From NCBI GenBank assembly GCA_026261815.1, contig JAMPIT010000894.1, positions 50,937,147-51,001,146 of the forward strand: DNA of 64,000 nt, in the 5' to 3' direction. Of this stretch, positions 1 through 12,400 are shown piece after piece (position 1 is the first letter of the stretch; every line of letters begins with the position of its first letter). A model generated the notes under the pieces. The model made no database searches. It was not told where the DNA came from and was given only the letters and a program-made list of their open reading frames with translations. This DNA comes from Monarcha castaneiventris obscurior (Eukaryota; Chordata; Aves; Passeriformes; Monarchidae). The position numbers were made by a program, and so were the translations under genes.

Positions 1-2860
1 GCAATTACAAGATGACAGAAGATGAGACAAGACTCCACTCATTAACCTTAATAGGTTTCAAGCCAAAACAAAATAAAAAGTCATATCTTTGTATTTAAAA
101 TTGCTTGCCAGCATTGTGATGCAGTAATTTTACGGTCTCTGGCACTTCGCTGCACCTGGTTTACAATTTTATATTTATTTCACATTAACCATTTTTGGCT
201 GAAAGGTTTTGTTTAACTATTACTTATGGCGTTTTTCTGAATTCCCTGGTGTGGCACTAGGTAAACATAAAGTACTACACAGCTGGTTTCTTTGGCAGCA
301 GCTGCAAGAACAACACAGGCATACTAGGAGTAAATACTAGGAATAAACCGATAGGAGGGGTCCTGATTTCTTGGTTTGGTCATTAGCCTCCCAATTAACA
401 GTGGGCAAAAGAGATTTAATAACAAATAATGTTATCACCATTGTTATTATATGTTATTATATGTTATTATTACAATGTTATTATATGTTAAAGACATTTA
501 CAGTCCTTAAAAGCAACACCAAACCATCCTGGCCCTCCTGAGCAGCAAACCACCTTGAAAAGTATGGTATAACGAACAATACATGCCTCATTTCTGACCC
601 CAGAGAAGGATTCCACCTCCAAAGCAGTGGAGAACTACACAGTGGGCCCTCTCTTCAATCCACTCCACTCCATACACTCATAATGGCCATGGATCCTGGC
701 ACAGAGCTGGTAGGAGATACTGAAGGTTACAAAATCTTGACCAGATTAAATGAAAATTCTGAAGTTAAAGCCCTTTAACCTCTACTGCTTTCCCAACAGA
801 TGCCTCTTACAATTTAAGGGAGTTACAGTGTGAACCCCTTTATTGTTAATCTTTAAGCTGACAAGTTTCTCAAAGAAGGACCAAAACTCTCAAATTTATA
901 CTTCAAATACATAAATTCCTACAGAAAAAAAATATAAATTACTGGCATTCTCTACTCCATAGAATATACCAGTAAGATTATTTGGGAAATCTCTGTGTGG
1001 ATATAATGATTCTGTTTGACTGCAAATTCTATTTTGTTTGAAATCTGTCCTTGCCTTGACTAAAGCACCTGCAAGGTGCTTTGTAGAATAAACAAGAGAA
1101 GTGCTGTAACGTAAAAAATCTATTTTATATGCACAATGAACCCATGCATACCAGGTTACTGCAGATGTGGCAGAGGCAGGATTTCTTTGCTAGCTGGAAT
1201 ATTTTGGAGCAAACCCTGCAGGTGTTTCTGTCTAACAGTTTCCTGTGCATCTCCATGTATGGACATTATTCAACTGACTTTACCTATGAGAATGATGGCT
1301 CAAAATGGGAACCTCAGTGTTGCTCTAGGAATGATTCAGGAAAATAAACCCCAGAAAGTTCTATGCCTTCATCAAAGCTATGTGTTATCCTTGAACCTAT
1401 TTGAAATGCTGTGATTCAGCAAACTTGAATTTTTGGCCATCAAAAGGGAGAGTTAACGTGGAAAACTTTAATATCCATAATTCATATTGACGTTAACAAT
1501 AACAACAATAATAACAAAACCACATATGAGTAATTGACATTATAGGGATTTGTTCTGGAGCTCACATTACCTGTCTGGTTGGTGAGGTGGTTGTCCTTTT
1601 TAGTAAAAATATAGAGAATCTTTTTACTCTGAACTGGCAGTAAATATCTGTATTACCTTTTATCTGATAAAATCCAACAAATATACAAATCCTACCGGCT
1701 ACTGTTATGAGTAGGAAACACTTAGGACTTCAAGAAGACTACAGATTTAGAATTCTCTTCTTCTTGCAATAACAGGTGATCAATTTGAGGTACAAACACC
1801 ACTGTTAAATAGCATTTAATGATCACTGCCTTTATGACACATGCAAAGCTGCATTTTCCACATGTAGCCAAAGTACTGATAGCTGATCTGCACCTGGCAA
1901 TTGGTTCTGTTAAGAAATGGAAAATAGCACCAAGCCTAAAAGTCTTTTCCCAGATTTCTGACTCACAAAACCTCCTTCTTTATCTCCTCCAACATGCACA
2001 AGCGACGATGATGATGACGTTTACAGCCTTAAAACAAGATCCCCTTTTAACCTCTCTCTGTCCATATGTGAGATGGACATCATTCCATCATTCCATCATT
2101 CCATCTATCATTCCATGTATCAACACTGCTAATGTTCTTTCTGAATTATGTGATGGAAAAGGCTTCAGGAGACAAAGTTTGAAATGCCTGAAGTTGCCTA
2201 ATCATAAAACTGGCCCATTATCCCCAGTCAGCTTGTCAATTATACTGTAAATAAGTTTTTATATTATATTTTCTATATTAACAAATTTAAATGGGAGAGA
2301 TTTTATAAACATTGTGGATTCATCCTTTGGAATCCTGAGCAAGAGCCTGCACTGAGCTGTGCTGTCAGTGCTGAAATATGGGTCAGAATTATTGATGTAT
2401 TCTTAGCCTATTTTTGGGTTTTGTGCAGAACCCACTGATGTTTCCTACTCCTGTCCTGAAAGAAATGGTCTGTTTGATATCAACAGATAAATACCACAAA
2501 CACTTAAAAAAAAAGTGTGCAATATATTGAAATTGTAAATTTGCTGACACAACACAGAGAATCCCTCTCAGTGGAGTTTAGTTCACAACTTTATAAGTGC
2601 TTTTTTTAAATATAGCAGACCATCAAAAACAGTTTTATTTTATTTTCAGGAATTCAGATCTATTCTTCCAACTACACAAAAGTAATTTAAATTAATATTT
2701 TTCCCATTTTTATTAATTTGTTCAACCTATGGTTGCTCTTTCTCATTTCACTTAGGCTCTTGGTACATAAATCCATTCTAAATGTTTCCACAGCTGTTCA
2801 GAAGGTGTTGATTCTCAGTGTCAACTCATTCACTCAACTTAACATAATCATTTCCTTTTA
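1..2860. other. Gene-free AT-rich DNA
   Basis: No gene or interspersed repeat is recognised here. Two short simple repeats are visible: imperfect copies of TTATTATATG at about 443-490 and a run of TTCCATCA-like units at about 2080-2117. An open frame of 143 codons at 1819-2250 is the longest in the whole window. It runs through the TTCCATCA repeat and resembles no family I know, so I treat it as chance. Confidence 0.6.
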
Positions 2861-2869
2861 ATGAAACAG

Positions 2870-3240
2870 TTAACAGGAGACCGACAGCTATCATTCTACT
2901 GATGGGGTCCAATAGCTGGGAGAGGTGACAGTGGTGTAATTACCAGGCCTGACATACTTTGTGCACTTTTTCCCACCTTTTTAGGCAGATGAGGCCGTAC
3001 TGTGCAATGTCAACAATCAAAATGGAAATGCAGGCAGTGTGAAGACCCGGGTGAGTAATTACCAGGGGCTGCAGACCTGTGACTACTCCCAGTGTGGCAG
3101 GGCTGACAAGGTGCAGATTGTTTTTTATCCCCTAGTGTGAATCTGGCTGTCTTGCTGTTGATAGATCCAGGTGGTGGTATTAATTAATACACCAGCAGGA
3201 GTTAGTGCAGCTCTTGACAATGCATTTTCCTTACTAGAGA
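2870..3240. promoter_or_regulatory. Candidate conserved non-coding block with homeodomain sites
   Basis: This stretch is less AT-rich and less simple in sequence than its surroundings. It holds the motif TAATTACCAGG twice in direct orientation (2937-2947 and 3056-3066), 119 bases apart, plus a third homeodomain-type core in TTAATTAATA near 3180. The two long copies flank the exon-like unit at 2985-3050. Such spacing is seen in vertebrate developmental enhancers and also in conserved introns around regulated cassette exons. I infer function only from composition and motif pairing. Conservation across birds would decide it. Confidence 0.3.
2985..3050 (+). other. Candidate 66-nt cassette exon
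   Basis: A CTGAC branch-point-like motif (about 2950-2954) is followed by the pyrimidine-rich tract CTTTTTCCCACCTTTTTAG, then 66 bases, then a near-perfect donor, CGG followed by GTGAGT at 3051. The 66 bases are exactly 22 codons. Only the frame starting at the first base is open, and it reads ADEAVLCNVN at its start and ends in KTR. The other two frames contain stops. A second AG at 2987-2988 could act as an alternative acceptor four bases downstream, leaving 62 bases. I do not recognise the peptide. It could be a cassette exon of a long gene on this strand, or a pseudo-exon inside a conserved element. Confidence 0.3.
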
Positions 3241-3249
3241 GAAAAGAGA

Positions 3250-4083
3250 AGGCAGCAGTCTGTTGCTGAGAAAAAAAAAGTCATTCTTTTTGACTTCTTT
3301 CTATAAAGGTTGAAAACTAAAGTACATTTTGAGAAGTAAGTTATCATCAGAGATGTCTTACTGTATTTTTGTCTTTGGAAGTTGGATGTAAGAAGGGCTG
3401 CATTATTTAATGAAATTTCACTCAGAAATTATTCCATTTAGGTTGTTCATATAAGAAATGTTCAACTGACTGTTGAGCATTCAAGTACTGTATGTAGACA
3501 TTAAGCCTGTCTCGATCTGTTTAAATTTTTTGGACCTCCGAACTTTACATCATCAGTTCCTGCCATTTGACCTGCAAATGAATTCCAGGGGAAAATATTC
3601 CAACTGAATGTCAATTAACTGAAATGCAGACTCAGATTGTGAGTGTAGTTATCACTCTGCATGTCATCTAAATGTACAGTCACAGCTGTCAATATTCTAA
3701 TCACCTGTAAACTATCAGTGATACTATTACCTACACCATTTGATATGTTACATCTAGAATTTAAATTTTAATATATGTAACAATATATGCTCCACTTGGA
3801 TGACAAACTGTTTTAACAAGGCTATTTCTTGTGGTAAAAATATCCAAATCCTTTTTTCAACAGTGACTTATCATTGTTTTTTAGGTGTCTAGCTAATCAA
3901 ATTTTATGGAGTGGGCACATGCAATCCCCCATCCTTAGCTGGGGTAAGTGAGGGGGCAAAAACTTGGGTCGTCAGCTCCTTAACACATTCTTATGTGTGT
4001 TATGTCTCTTTCCCCTCTGCTCCAACAATTGATTACTCCTGGGAATACCAGTTTCAGCCAATATGACTCAAGCTGACAGAATC
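3250..4083. other. Gene-free AT-rich DNA
   Basis: Unique sequence without a recognised repeat. A short exon-like unit lies at 3885-3943: an acceptor TCATTGTTTTTTAG, 59 bases, and a donor GGG followed by GTAAGT. It has one open frame when one leading base is given to the previous codon. An open stretch this short is expected by chance. Confidence 0.5.
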
Positions 4084-4147
4084 TTTTTTTAAGCTATTAT
4101 AAATACATTCCTTTATTTTTTTAAGCTATTTTAAATACATTCCTTTT
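4084..4147. repeat. Tandem duplication, 32-bp period
   Basis: Two copies of a unit built around AAGCTATT(A/T)TAAATACATTCC stand head to tail, at 4091 and 4123. They differ at one core base and in the length of the T-run that separates them. Slippage at the T-runs is the likely origin. Confidence 0.85.
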
Positions 4148-4396
4148 TTTTTGTACTTCAGTGGGCTGGTCATGCTGGCAAGAAAATAACTGATGCTGGT
4201 GATGACCATCAGGACTACAGTTCAGGTGGAGCTAAAAAGAAAATATAGATATGATCTTAAATGTATAAAGTTGTTTTTGAAAACAGGTCACTAGCTACTA
4301 ATTCACTGGGTGCTTCTTAAAAATTTACAGTTTAAGTAATAACTACTCATGTGAGCATATTTTATTAATAACACACTTGAAGTATAAACTATGGAA

Positions 4397-4436
4397 TTTT
4401 AATTACATGTGAATCTTTTTAATCACATGTGAATAA
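4397..4436. repeat. Tandem duplication, 20-bp period
   Basis: AATTACATGTGAAT (4401) and AATCACATGTGAAT (4421) are direct copies with one substitution, each preceded by a T-run. Each carries the palindrome ACATGT. Confidence 0.8.
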
Positions 4437-4439
4437 TTC

Positions 4440-7400
4440 TTTTACATTCAAATGTCAGTGTCCAAGTCAACAGCTTCAAAAGTATGGGGAGAAAAAAATA
4501 CTTGAAATGTAAAAGTTTCAAAATATTATATATAGATCAATATGTATACACCTGAAAATGCATGCCTTAAAATGGCCTTTGCAAGAACTCACAAAGAACC
4601 TCCTAAAATGCATACACCCAAGTGCCACTATCCAAAACTGATATACAAATTTATTGCTGCTAGGTCACACATGTAAACCCAATTTTATTGCAGCAACACC
4701 CAGTATTAAACTTCACCCCTCAAAATTTAACACCCTATTGAAAGGAAGTAATAACGTTGAAGAAAAGCTAATCCTGTGATCTTTTCACATTTGGCTGCAG
4801 ATGTTATGCCATATTCAGGGGAAATATTTGCCTGCCTTCCCTCTTACTTGCTCAGATAGTTACTGGGCTAGACACACTGCAGTCTCCTGGAATAAAATAC
4901 CGTGTTTAATTGAATGCCTGACACTCAGGATTGAACTGCAGAGACAAGCCTGCACATGCAGTAGTCAGAAGCAATATTAAAAATAGTCTCTACCAAATAG
5001 CAGAAAAGCAACATAAAACAACAAAAGCTGGTAATCACTACTGAGAACTTCTGATGATGGATATGAAAGCATACTGGAGAAAATGCAAATGAAATCTATG
5101 CAGGAATGCAAAGAAAGAAAAATAATTTTACACCTTCAGGCTGTAATAAGATCTCTGATTGTTGGTATCACACCTGTAGACCTCTGAACTAGTATGGTAG
5201 AAATACAGGGGCATGAATCATTTGCTGCAATAAACAGCTTGCTGACTGATGAGAAACAAAGTAATTTGTACCTTCTATTTAAAACTTAAGTAAGATGAAA
5301 GGCAATTAGACACCCTCTGCTGTGAGGTGGCAGTGCAGTTCCTTCTGTGATGCTGAGTGCCCCTGCTTCATGGATTTCAATGGGAAAACTGCATCTGTAT
5401 AATTATTATCAAAAATATCCCTGAAATACATTTTTGTGGCATCTTGAAACACCTAGAATACAACTGTGTTTTATCACTGATCTTATGGACTCTAATTTGT
5501 TTCCCAAGTTTACCGTACAAAGACACTTAGGGAGATTAATTTTCTTACATGTTAGCAACAGGAAATGTATATTTCCACTTAGATTCCTCCCTCTAGTGAT
5601 ACTTTGGGCCTAATTAAATTCACACATCAGTTTTATACAGACCTGTGAACAAATATAACCTATTTAAGGTTTTCAGACTTAGCCCTACCTCGGGGTAAAT
5701 TACAGCAGTAGTAGCTGCTTTAAATTCTGGTTGAATATTCAAACTGTTGGTGTAACAACAAAAACAACAACGGTGAGAAATTGATTAAACATTTTAGGTA
5801 TCAGCTTTCCTGGGTGCTACTTGTGCACAGTGAGCTAGGTTCAGCTTTCCTCAGTCTTCCTGTGCCCCTAGTAAGACTTATTAAATAAGTGTATGATCAT
5901 TAGAAAAAATTGATAAGTGGACTAAGTGCAACTTTTTGCCAGCCAACAAGACAGAGTGGCGACCACTGCTCCTCAGCTCAGTCACCATTCTCCTGTCCTG
6001 TGCATTCCACAATAAATGTGAAATAATTCAACCCATGTAATCCCACAGCGAAAGAGGCAGAGCTATTCTGTAAGTACTATAGGAGTACCAGGGGGCAAGG
6101 ATATATAAGCAGACATTAATTTAGGATACTTAATGCTGGTTAATCAGCAGAAACTTATCGTTCTGACACAAAAAAAGAGGTGACAGAATCTAATAATATT
6201 CTACAGGAGTTTTAAAATACCATATTTAAAACATGATTCTGTGATTTTCATTCATTTTTCCTTTGCATTTTTTCTGTGCTTTTCATTACACCATTTTGGG
6301 ATTTTTCTGTACATATATACATACCTACTTGAAAGCCTACCTTGGCAGTACTTCCAAAGCTAGTGTTTCCATGAAATGCATCCCAGAAGCAGGGAAATGC
6401 ATCTTTACAAAGCCTGCCAATTTCAATTCTGTGGTTTACACCCTTCATGGATACTTTCAACCGTCAGGTTTACAAAGTAAAAATGAATATGAAAAAGATA
6501 ATATTTATAACAAGCAATGACTTACATTTGATTTGAAGGCTCATTTGGGGATGATAAATGTATTTGTCTGCACCAGATGACTTATCATAAGAATTAGCTA
6601 ATTTTCTTCTGAAACCAAAACAATGCATTTTGCAGCTCAGTTAAAACAGCTGCTTGTTTGGACACAGTCAGATCTTTCACTTAGTGGTTCAGCTACACAT
6701 TTTCCAAGTCCTAATGCTGATTCTCCACTCCCCCCTCCACACACACACACTTGAATTCCAAATTTTTCAAAGTTTAGATTTCATCTAGTTTGTCAAATTT
6801 CTAATTATCTTTAGGACCTTCAGAATCTCTTGAAACATGGAAGAGCTTAACTTTGGCCAATGATAATATTTTTCAGATGAGAGAGTGAAAACATTGCTGT
6901 GGTAGGTTAGGCTAGAAAATTGGAATTTGAAGTCAGAAGAGTCATTTAATTTCAAGGTTTCAGGTCAAGCAAACCAGAACCACAAAGAAGAAAAAAATTT
7001 CCAATTCTGCCTATAATGGAACTATTGTTTTCTTGGGAAAGGCATAAGGACATGGCTATGAGTTAGGGAACCCTACCTAACTGGCATCTGACAAAGATCA
7101 CAGCCACAATCTTCATAATCAGAAATATCTATTGAGAGGAAAACTACAATGGTTTCATTATTAAAGACAAGAATTGAGGACTTTGAAAATATTCCAGTGA
7201 TCTTTGAAAGAGATCAAGACAGAAGCACTTTTGTTTCTGATTATGCCACTGCCCCCTTGTACTGCTTTTTAAAAACAATTTTAGAATTAAGGTTATGGCA
7301 CTGACCAGAGAATGGGCAGGATTTAATTGTTTAAAGATAGTGTTCATCTAGGGTGCAAGAAACCAAAAAAAACCTCAATGTTCTCATTCTTGCTTAACTC

Positions 7401-9224
7401 TGTGGTTGTCTTGACTAAAAGAAATGCATCTTTCTCCTGTTTAAAACATGGGCACCGTTTCTGTTGCCTACACCATACTTGAATGTGGTTTGGAACTGGA
7501 AGCAAGGCCTAACTGAGGATTAAAATAGAGTAAGTATTCTCTGAGGTTCTAATAAATCTGGACAGGATACTTAGAAAATTCATTTTCTCCTACTACTTTT
7601 AAAACAGTGATGTGGTTGTGCTCCTATTTTCATATGAGTAGATGATTGGTCAGATAGATATGGGACAACAAAGACTTTTTCATAAAAACCACAGAAACTG
7701 CTCTAGGACCATTAAGTAAGAATATCATGGTTTCCTTTGCACTTAGTCTGTCCCAGCAGACTTCCTGTTCTTGCTAGAACAGTGGGGAATGACTTCTGAG
7801 AAGCCTCTTCAACTCAGCTTGCAGCCTGTGGAGTGGGGCACTGCCTTAAGCAGCCAAAGGTGTGGAAAGAAGAACCTCAGACTGCAAAAGTAATCTCACT
7901 CCAATTTTTCTATGCATTATATTAGAATATCTAAATCTCTAATAGAAAAACAATTTGGACAAAGATGGACAAAGATAACCACTAAATTTTATAAGGGTTT
8001 AAAGTTCAAAAGACTTTAAAGACTTTAAAAAATAATAAACACCTAATAGACTTTAAAAGACTAAAAGACAGTATGTGTCTAAAGTATGGGAACTTACATA
8101 ATTTAATTTATACAAATCTTAGTTGTTATATTTTTACATTGTCTTTTCTGCATCTATAAATCTGTCGGCAAGATTCTGATATCCTTTTAGAAAATTTGGT
8201 GCAGAATAAACCCTTATTCGGCTTTGAACAGGGGACAATCTCCTTTCCACAAAACTCTTTTTGCTGCATCACTATTCCTTCCAGTTATAAAACTGGGAGA
8301 AATCATGATTTATTAGATCTCCTCTGAAATCTGTATTTGCAAAAATCTTCCAGTCTTCACACCGACCTTTATGATGTGCCAAGTACGGGCGGCAAACTTG
8401 AAAGACAAAACCAAGTTTAAAGCATTGTCTTAATGCTGGAAGAAGAAATTGTCAATGTTAAAAGTATTTTGATTGCAGTTTCATTTATTTATATGGTCTT
8501 ATATGTGCATTAATAATGCATTTTTAACAGAGGAAAAAATCAAATTTTTCATTAAGAATCTATGAGTGTGTATCATGCTATTCTGTAAAACTGTGATTAA
8601 TTCACTTTCAAGCAAATCTGTCAAAATGAAATACTCTGCCTGGCCTAGTGCACAGATTTCACCCACACTTTATGGATTTTCTTAAGCCCTTGTCTCCATG
8701 CTTTGTGATTCATCTATATGAAACTCTTCTGAATAGCCATCACCATGAGACCATTATGATTTGTTATTAATCAATTGACAGTGAAAAGGGGAAGGCAAGG
8801 AGCCAGTCTATGCTTAAACATGTTCACTGTACCCACACAGTTTCTTCCCCTACCCCACAGTGAATTTACACAAAAAGGCTGTTTCTCTTCCATGTAAATT
8901 AACAGTGAAATCACTCATATGGGTTAGTACAGTCACACAACAATAAAATATCTCCTTTGAATGTTTTCAGAAAAATGATTTTTACATTTTTAGATATCCT
9001 TTACCAAGGTATAATTTTTCCTATAAACTGAGGTTTCATTTCTTCAAAAATAACACAGAATTTCCCAGTAAAATTGAGAAATCATACTTAGACCCATGCC
9101 CCCCTCCCCCATTATATCATACACCACATTTTAAAAGATAACTTGAACATTATCCTGCAAGCTCAGATCACCTTTCCCTGTAAAGGAAAATAGAACACAA
9201 TAACAGTTGTACACGGACACATTA
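4440..9224. other. Gene-free AT-rich DNA
   Basis: No gene or confident mobile element is seen. Local features are a short CA run at about 6739-6750, a doubled GGACAAAGAT at 7957-7976, and repeated GACTTTAAA units at about 8011-8070. The open frames are short and unremarkable. The sequence around 4780-4960 is somewhat richer in G and C, with several CTGCAG/CTGCAT words, but I cannot assign it a role. Confidence 0.5.
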
Positions 9225-9425
9225 CTAGTCTCTTTTAATTAGATGCTAATTAATGACTCCCTGGCTTTAATCATATCAGTCTGGTAATACTATTTATGCC
9301 ACACAGAATAATGATCTACTTTATAAGAAATCAACGTGATACATGTTGACATAGGAACGCATCCAGCCATAATTCACTCTGTGTAAATATTCCCACCCAA
9401 TTCTGTGCAATTTAGAGAAGATACA
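9225..9425. promoter_or_regulatory. Candidate enhancer-like block with TAATTA pair
   Basis: Two TAATTA homeodomain cores lie 11 bases apart (9236-9241 and 9247-9252). The second overlaps ATGCTAAT (9243-9250), a POU-octamer-like word. The following sequence is not simple and carries a few isolated CpG dinucleotides that are otherwise rare nearby. This resembles developmental enhancers in gene deserts. It is a motif-based inference, and TAATTA is also common by chance in AT-rich DNA. Confidence 0.25.
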
Positions 9426-9429
9426 CTAA

Positions 9430-12400
9430 CTTAGCTGATGAGCACGGAAAGAGAGAGGAGGAAGGAGAGGACAGAAAGAATCAAAGAAAAGTACTTCAGT
9501 ATTTCCCAGAATACCAACCTTCTCACACTTCATATAACACGTACCCATCAATATATTTTCCATTTAAATGATGGTAATAACTTCATAGTTATAGTTCATC
9601 CATGCTAACAGAGTTAAAAGACAGAGATTCATATGTTTAATTTTCATGAAAGGTGTTCAAGTACTACAAGAGGAATCTTATGTATTAGATAACTGACTAT
9701 AGATAAAGATGATTTTGAAATTATCATTCTATTGGAGAAGTATTGATATTTCAAAATGGTCAGAGAGTATTTTAGCTGTACTGAGAGCCTAACAAACTCA
9801 GCATATCAAGAGAAATTAGACGGATATAAAGTAATTTTCACTCTGAAATAGCCCATGTGTATCTTAGTTGAAGATCTGGTCTTCTGCTTTCTAAAAATAA
9901 CAAAATGACCAATGGTTGCTCCTCCACATACAGTTTTAAGGGGAAAAACAAATTAGGTATTAAATAAAACTATCCTCCAAACCTGGAACTGCAAGCCCTT
10001 CTGAGTTCTCTTTTAGGTTTCTTTAATTTTATCAAGATATCTAGAATACTCTGCCAATTACATCCCTGTCTACTAATCCTGATAAAAAACCACAAAAGAA
10101 ACCAAAATCAACAAAAATACCACCCACATAAACCAAAAAACAAGCAAGCAACATATATTGTGTTTGTCATTGGGTTCAAACAACAGGAAATATTCCTGCC
10201 ACAGCTACACCCAAGTGAGCTCTGAAGAATTAAATTTGCCTCCTAAAGACATTGGTGCTTTTATATAATTACAGTGCAGTACACGGTGTTTCACGTCTGC
10301 TGTTGTCAGGTTAGTTCTTATTGCATTATACTATATAACTTAATGTACCTTAATATACAAAGTGCACTGAGTGATACATTTTAAAACTGTGTGTAATTTT
10401 AGTTGACAGCATAGAGCAGGCTTGACAGAGAGAAAGAAAACCAACATTTTTCTTTTCTAGTTATGATCCTGGACAAACTGCAAACTTTGGAAATACCACT
10501 GCCATAAATTTTTGGCTATTGGATACACTTTTTTTTATTCAGTTGTCAATGCAAAGGAGCCTAGACTATCTCCATTACCTGGAAAATTTAGTACTTTATG
10601 CACAGAACCAATTGCCATGCAAGTGAATGGACAGTCAACCTCTCACATATAATTGGCTTCATAGCCAAAAATCTGTTAAGTGTTTTGTGGGTTTTCAAAA
10701 TTAAAAATAATCATGAGCAGCTATATAAAATTTACTCCACATACTGAAATATTTTAAACACAATATTGTAAGAAAAGAGTGATATGTGTGAGTCACTGTT
10801 TTTAATTTCCCTTTCAGCTGAAACAGAGAACATAACTGGACCATAGGAACACATATTTTTAGACAGACAACTGACTTATGTAGATACACTATATACATTC
10901 CCAACAATTTTACCACGGTTAAAAGGTATTTATATTCTGATGTGGCTAAAATTGAACATGTCAACACTAATGCATTTTTCTAGGAGAACCACTACTTTCA
11001 CCATAATTTCCATGGAAAATTTGTGTGCACATGCAGTAATAGAGACATTTATAACATCAAAAGGATTCAATTTTCTTTTCAATCATACTACAGTATGAAT
11101 AGCTTTTCCTATTGAATTTAACAATAAGGCACATTACCACAGTCTAAAGGATGGGGTACTTCTGCTTGCTCATATGAAAGTATGTCAAACAATATATATC
11201 TCACAATAGTTCTAGGTTAACTGCTCCTTTATATAGGTTTGTTTCTAATACATTTGTGTCAGTGGATTTTTTTCATATTATTATTATTTAAATTTGTAAG
11301 AAGAGCAGCATTTCAAACTCTGTTTAACTCTCCACAACAATAAGAATATTTAATATTATTTAAATGTGTGGAGTGACTTTGTACAAAAAAAAATTACTTT
11401 TCACTAAGAAATCAACTGGAAATACACACTTAGTTATATAGGTTTGGATTTGTAACACTTATAATCATTGTACCCACTCATGGGCATCATTGTCTCTGTC
11501 ACACATGAGAGAGAAAGGGAAGGTTTTATCTGAGAACCATTGTCTCAATCCTCCATGCCTTAACTAGGGCAATAAAGAGAATAAAATCCAAATTGAGCCC
11601 TAATACAGATTTGTTTGAACTCCACATTTATTTTGCTGTCATGAAAGAGGATTCTTTCAGAGCCTTTAAGTCAAGGAAAACACCCAGACCTGTGGGAGTC
11701 CAACTCTGACAGTCTGAACAGCCACAAAGTACTGTATTGCACATTTCATGGTTTTAAGAAAAAAAGACAAATCCATAGAAGACCACAATTTTCTCTATTA
11801 CTCAATGATAATAACTGATACATTTTAAAGATTCATATTTAAGCATATTTATTTTATATCCCATATGAGAGAGAACATGTGACAGGACTGTAAACTCTTT
11901 GGAAGAACTCTTCTCATACAGGTTTTGGTCATGCCTAGAGAGTGACTGGCATTGTCAAACCTGGGAGCTAAGGAACAATATCTGTAGCTTATTAAAACAG
12001 TATCTGTGTCTGTGGAGATCCACCAAGTGTTCACATGTAGTCAGACAACACACCTGTCTCCATTTTCTACTGTTAATTCACTCACTTATGAGTAAAACAC
12101 TGGCCTGTGAAATACAGTGCTAGCTTCCCTCCTTTCTGTTGCTGCTTTATTCTTTATTAGGGCTGAGCGCTGCTCTAATGGGATTAAAATGACCAAACTG
12201 CCAAAAGCCTGTGCCTTTGAAAACCTCAAATTCCATTCAGTCATTTAGACAAATATTCATCTTTGTGAACCACTGGATTTTGTGGAAATTTTTTTTCCTA
12301 AATGTTTAAAATAATTTTTCAGAAATCTTGTTTCAGTAGTTTTTTTCAGACTCCCATTATTATAAAATTGCAACATTTGACACGAATTGCTTAGCCAAAA

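Noticed and set aside
1819..2250. 143-codon open frame, plus strand
   Set aside because: Longest frame in the window, but it runs through a TTCCATCA simple repeat, has no recognisable domain, and similar frames arise by chance in 64 kb read six ways.
6229..6260. GATTCTGTGATTTT resembling a CR1 3' terminus
   Set aside because: Nothing upstream resembles the CR1 body, so a 12-base match is most likely chance.
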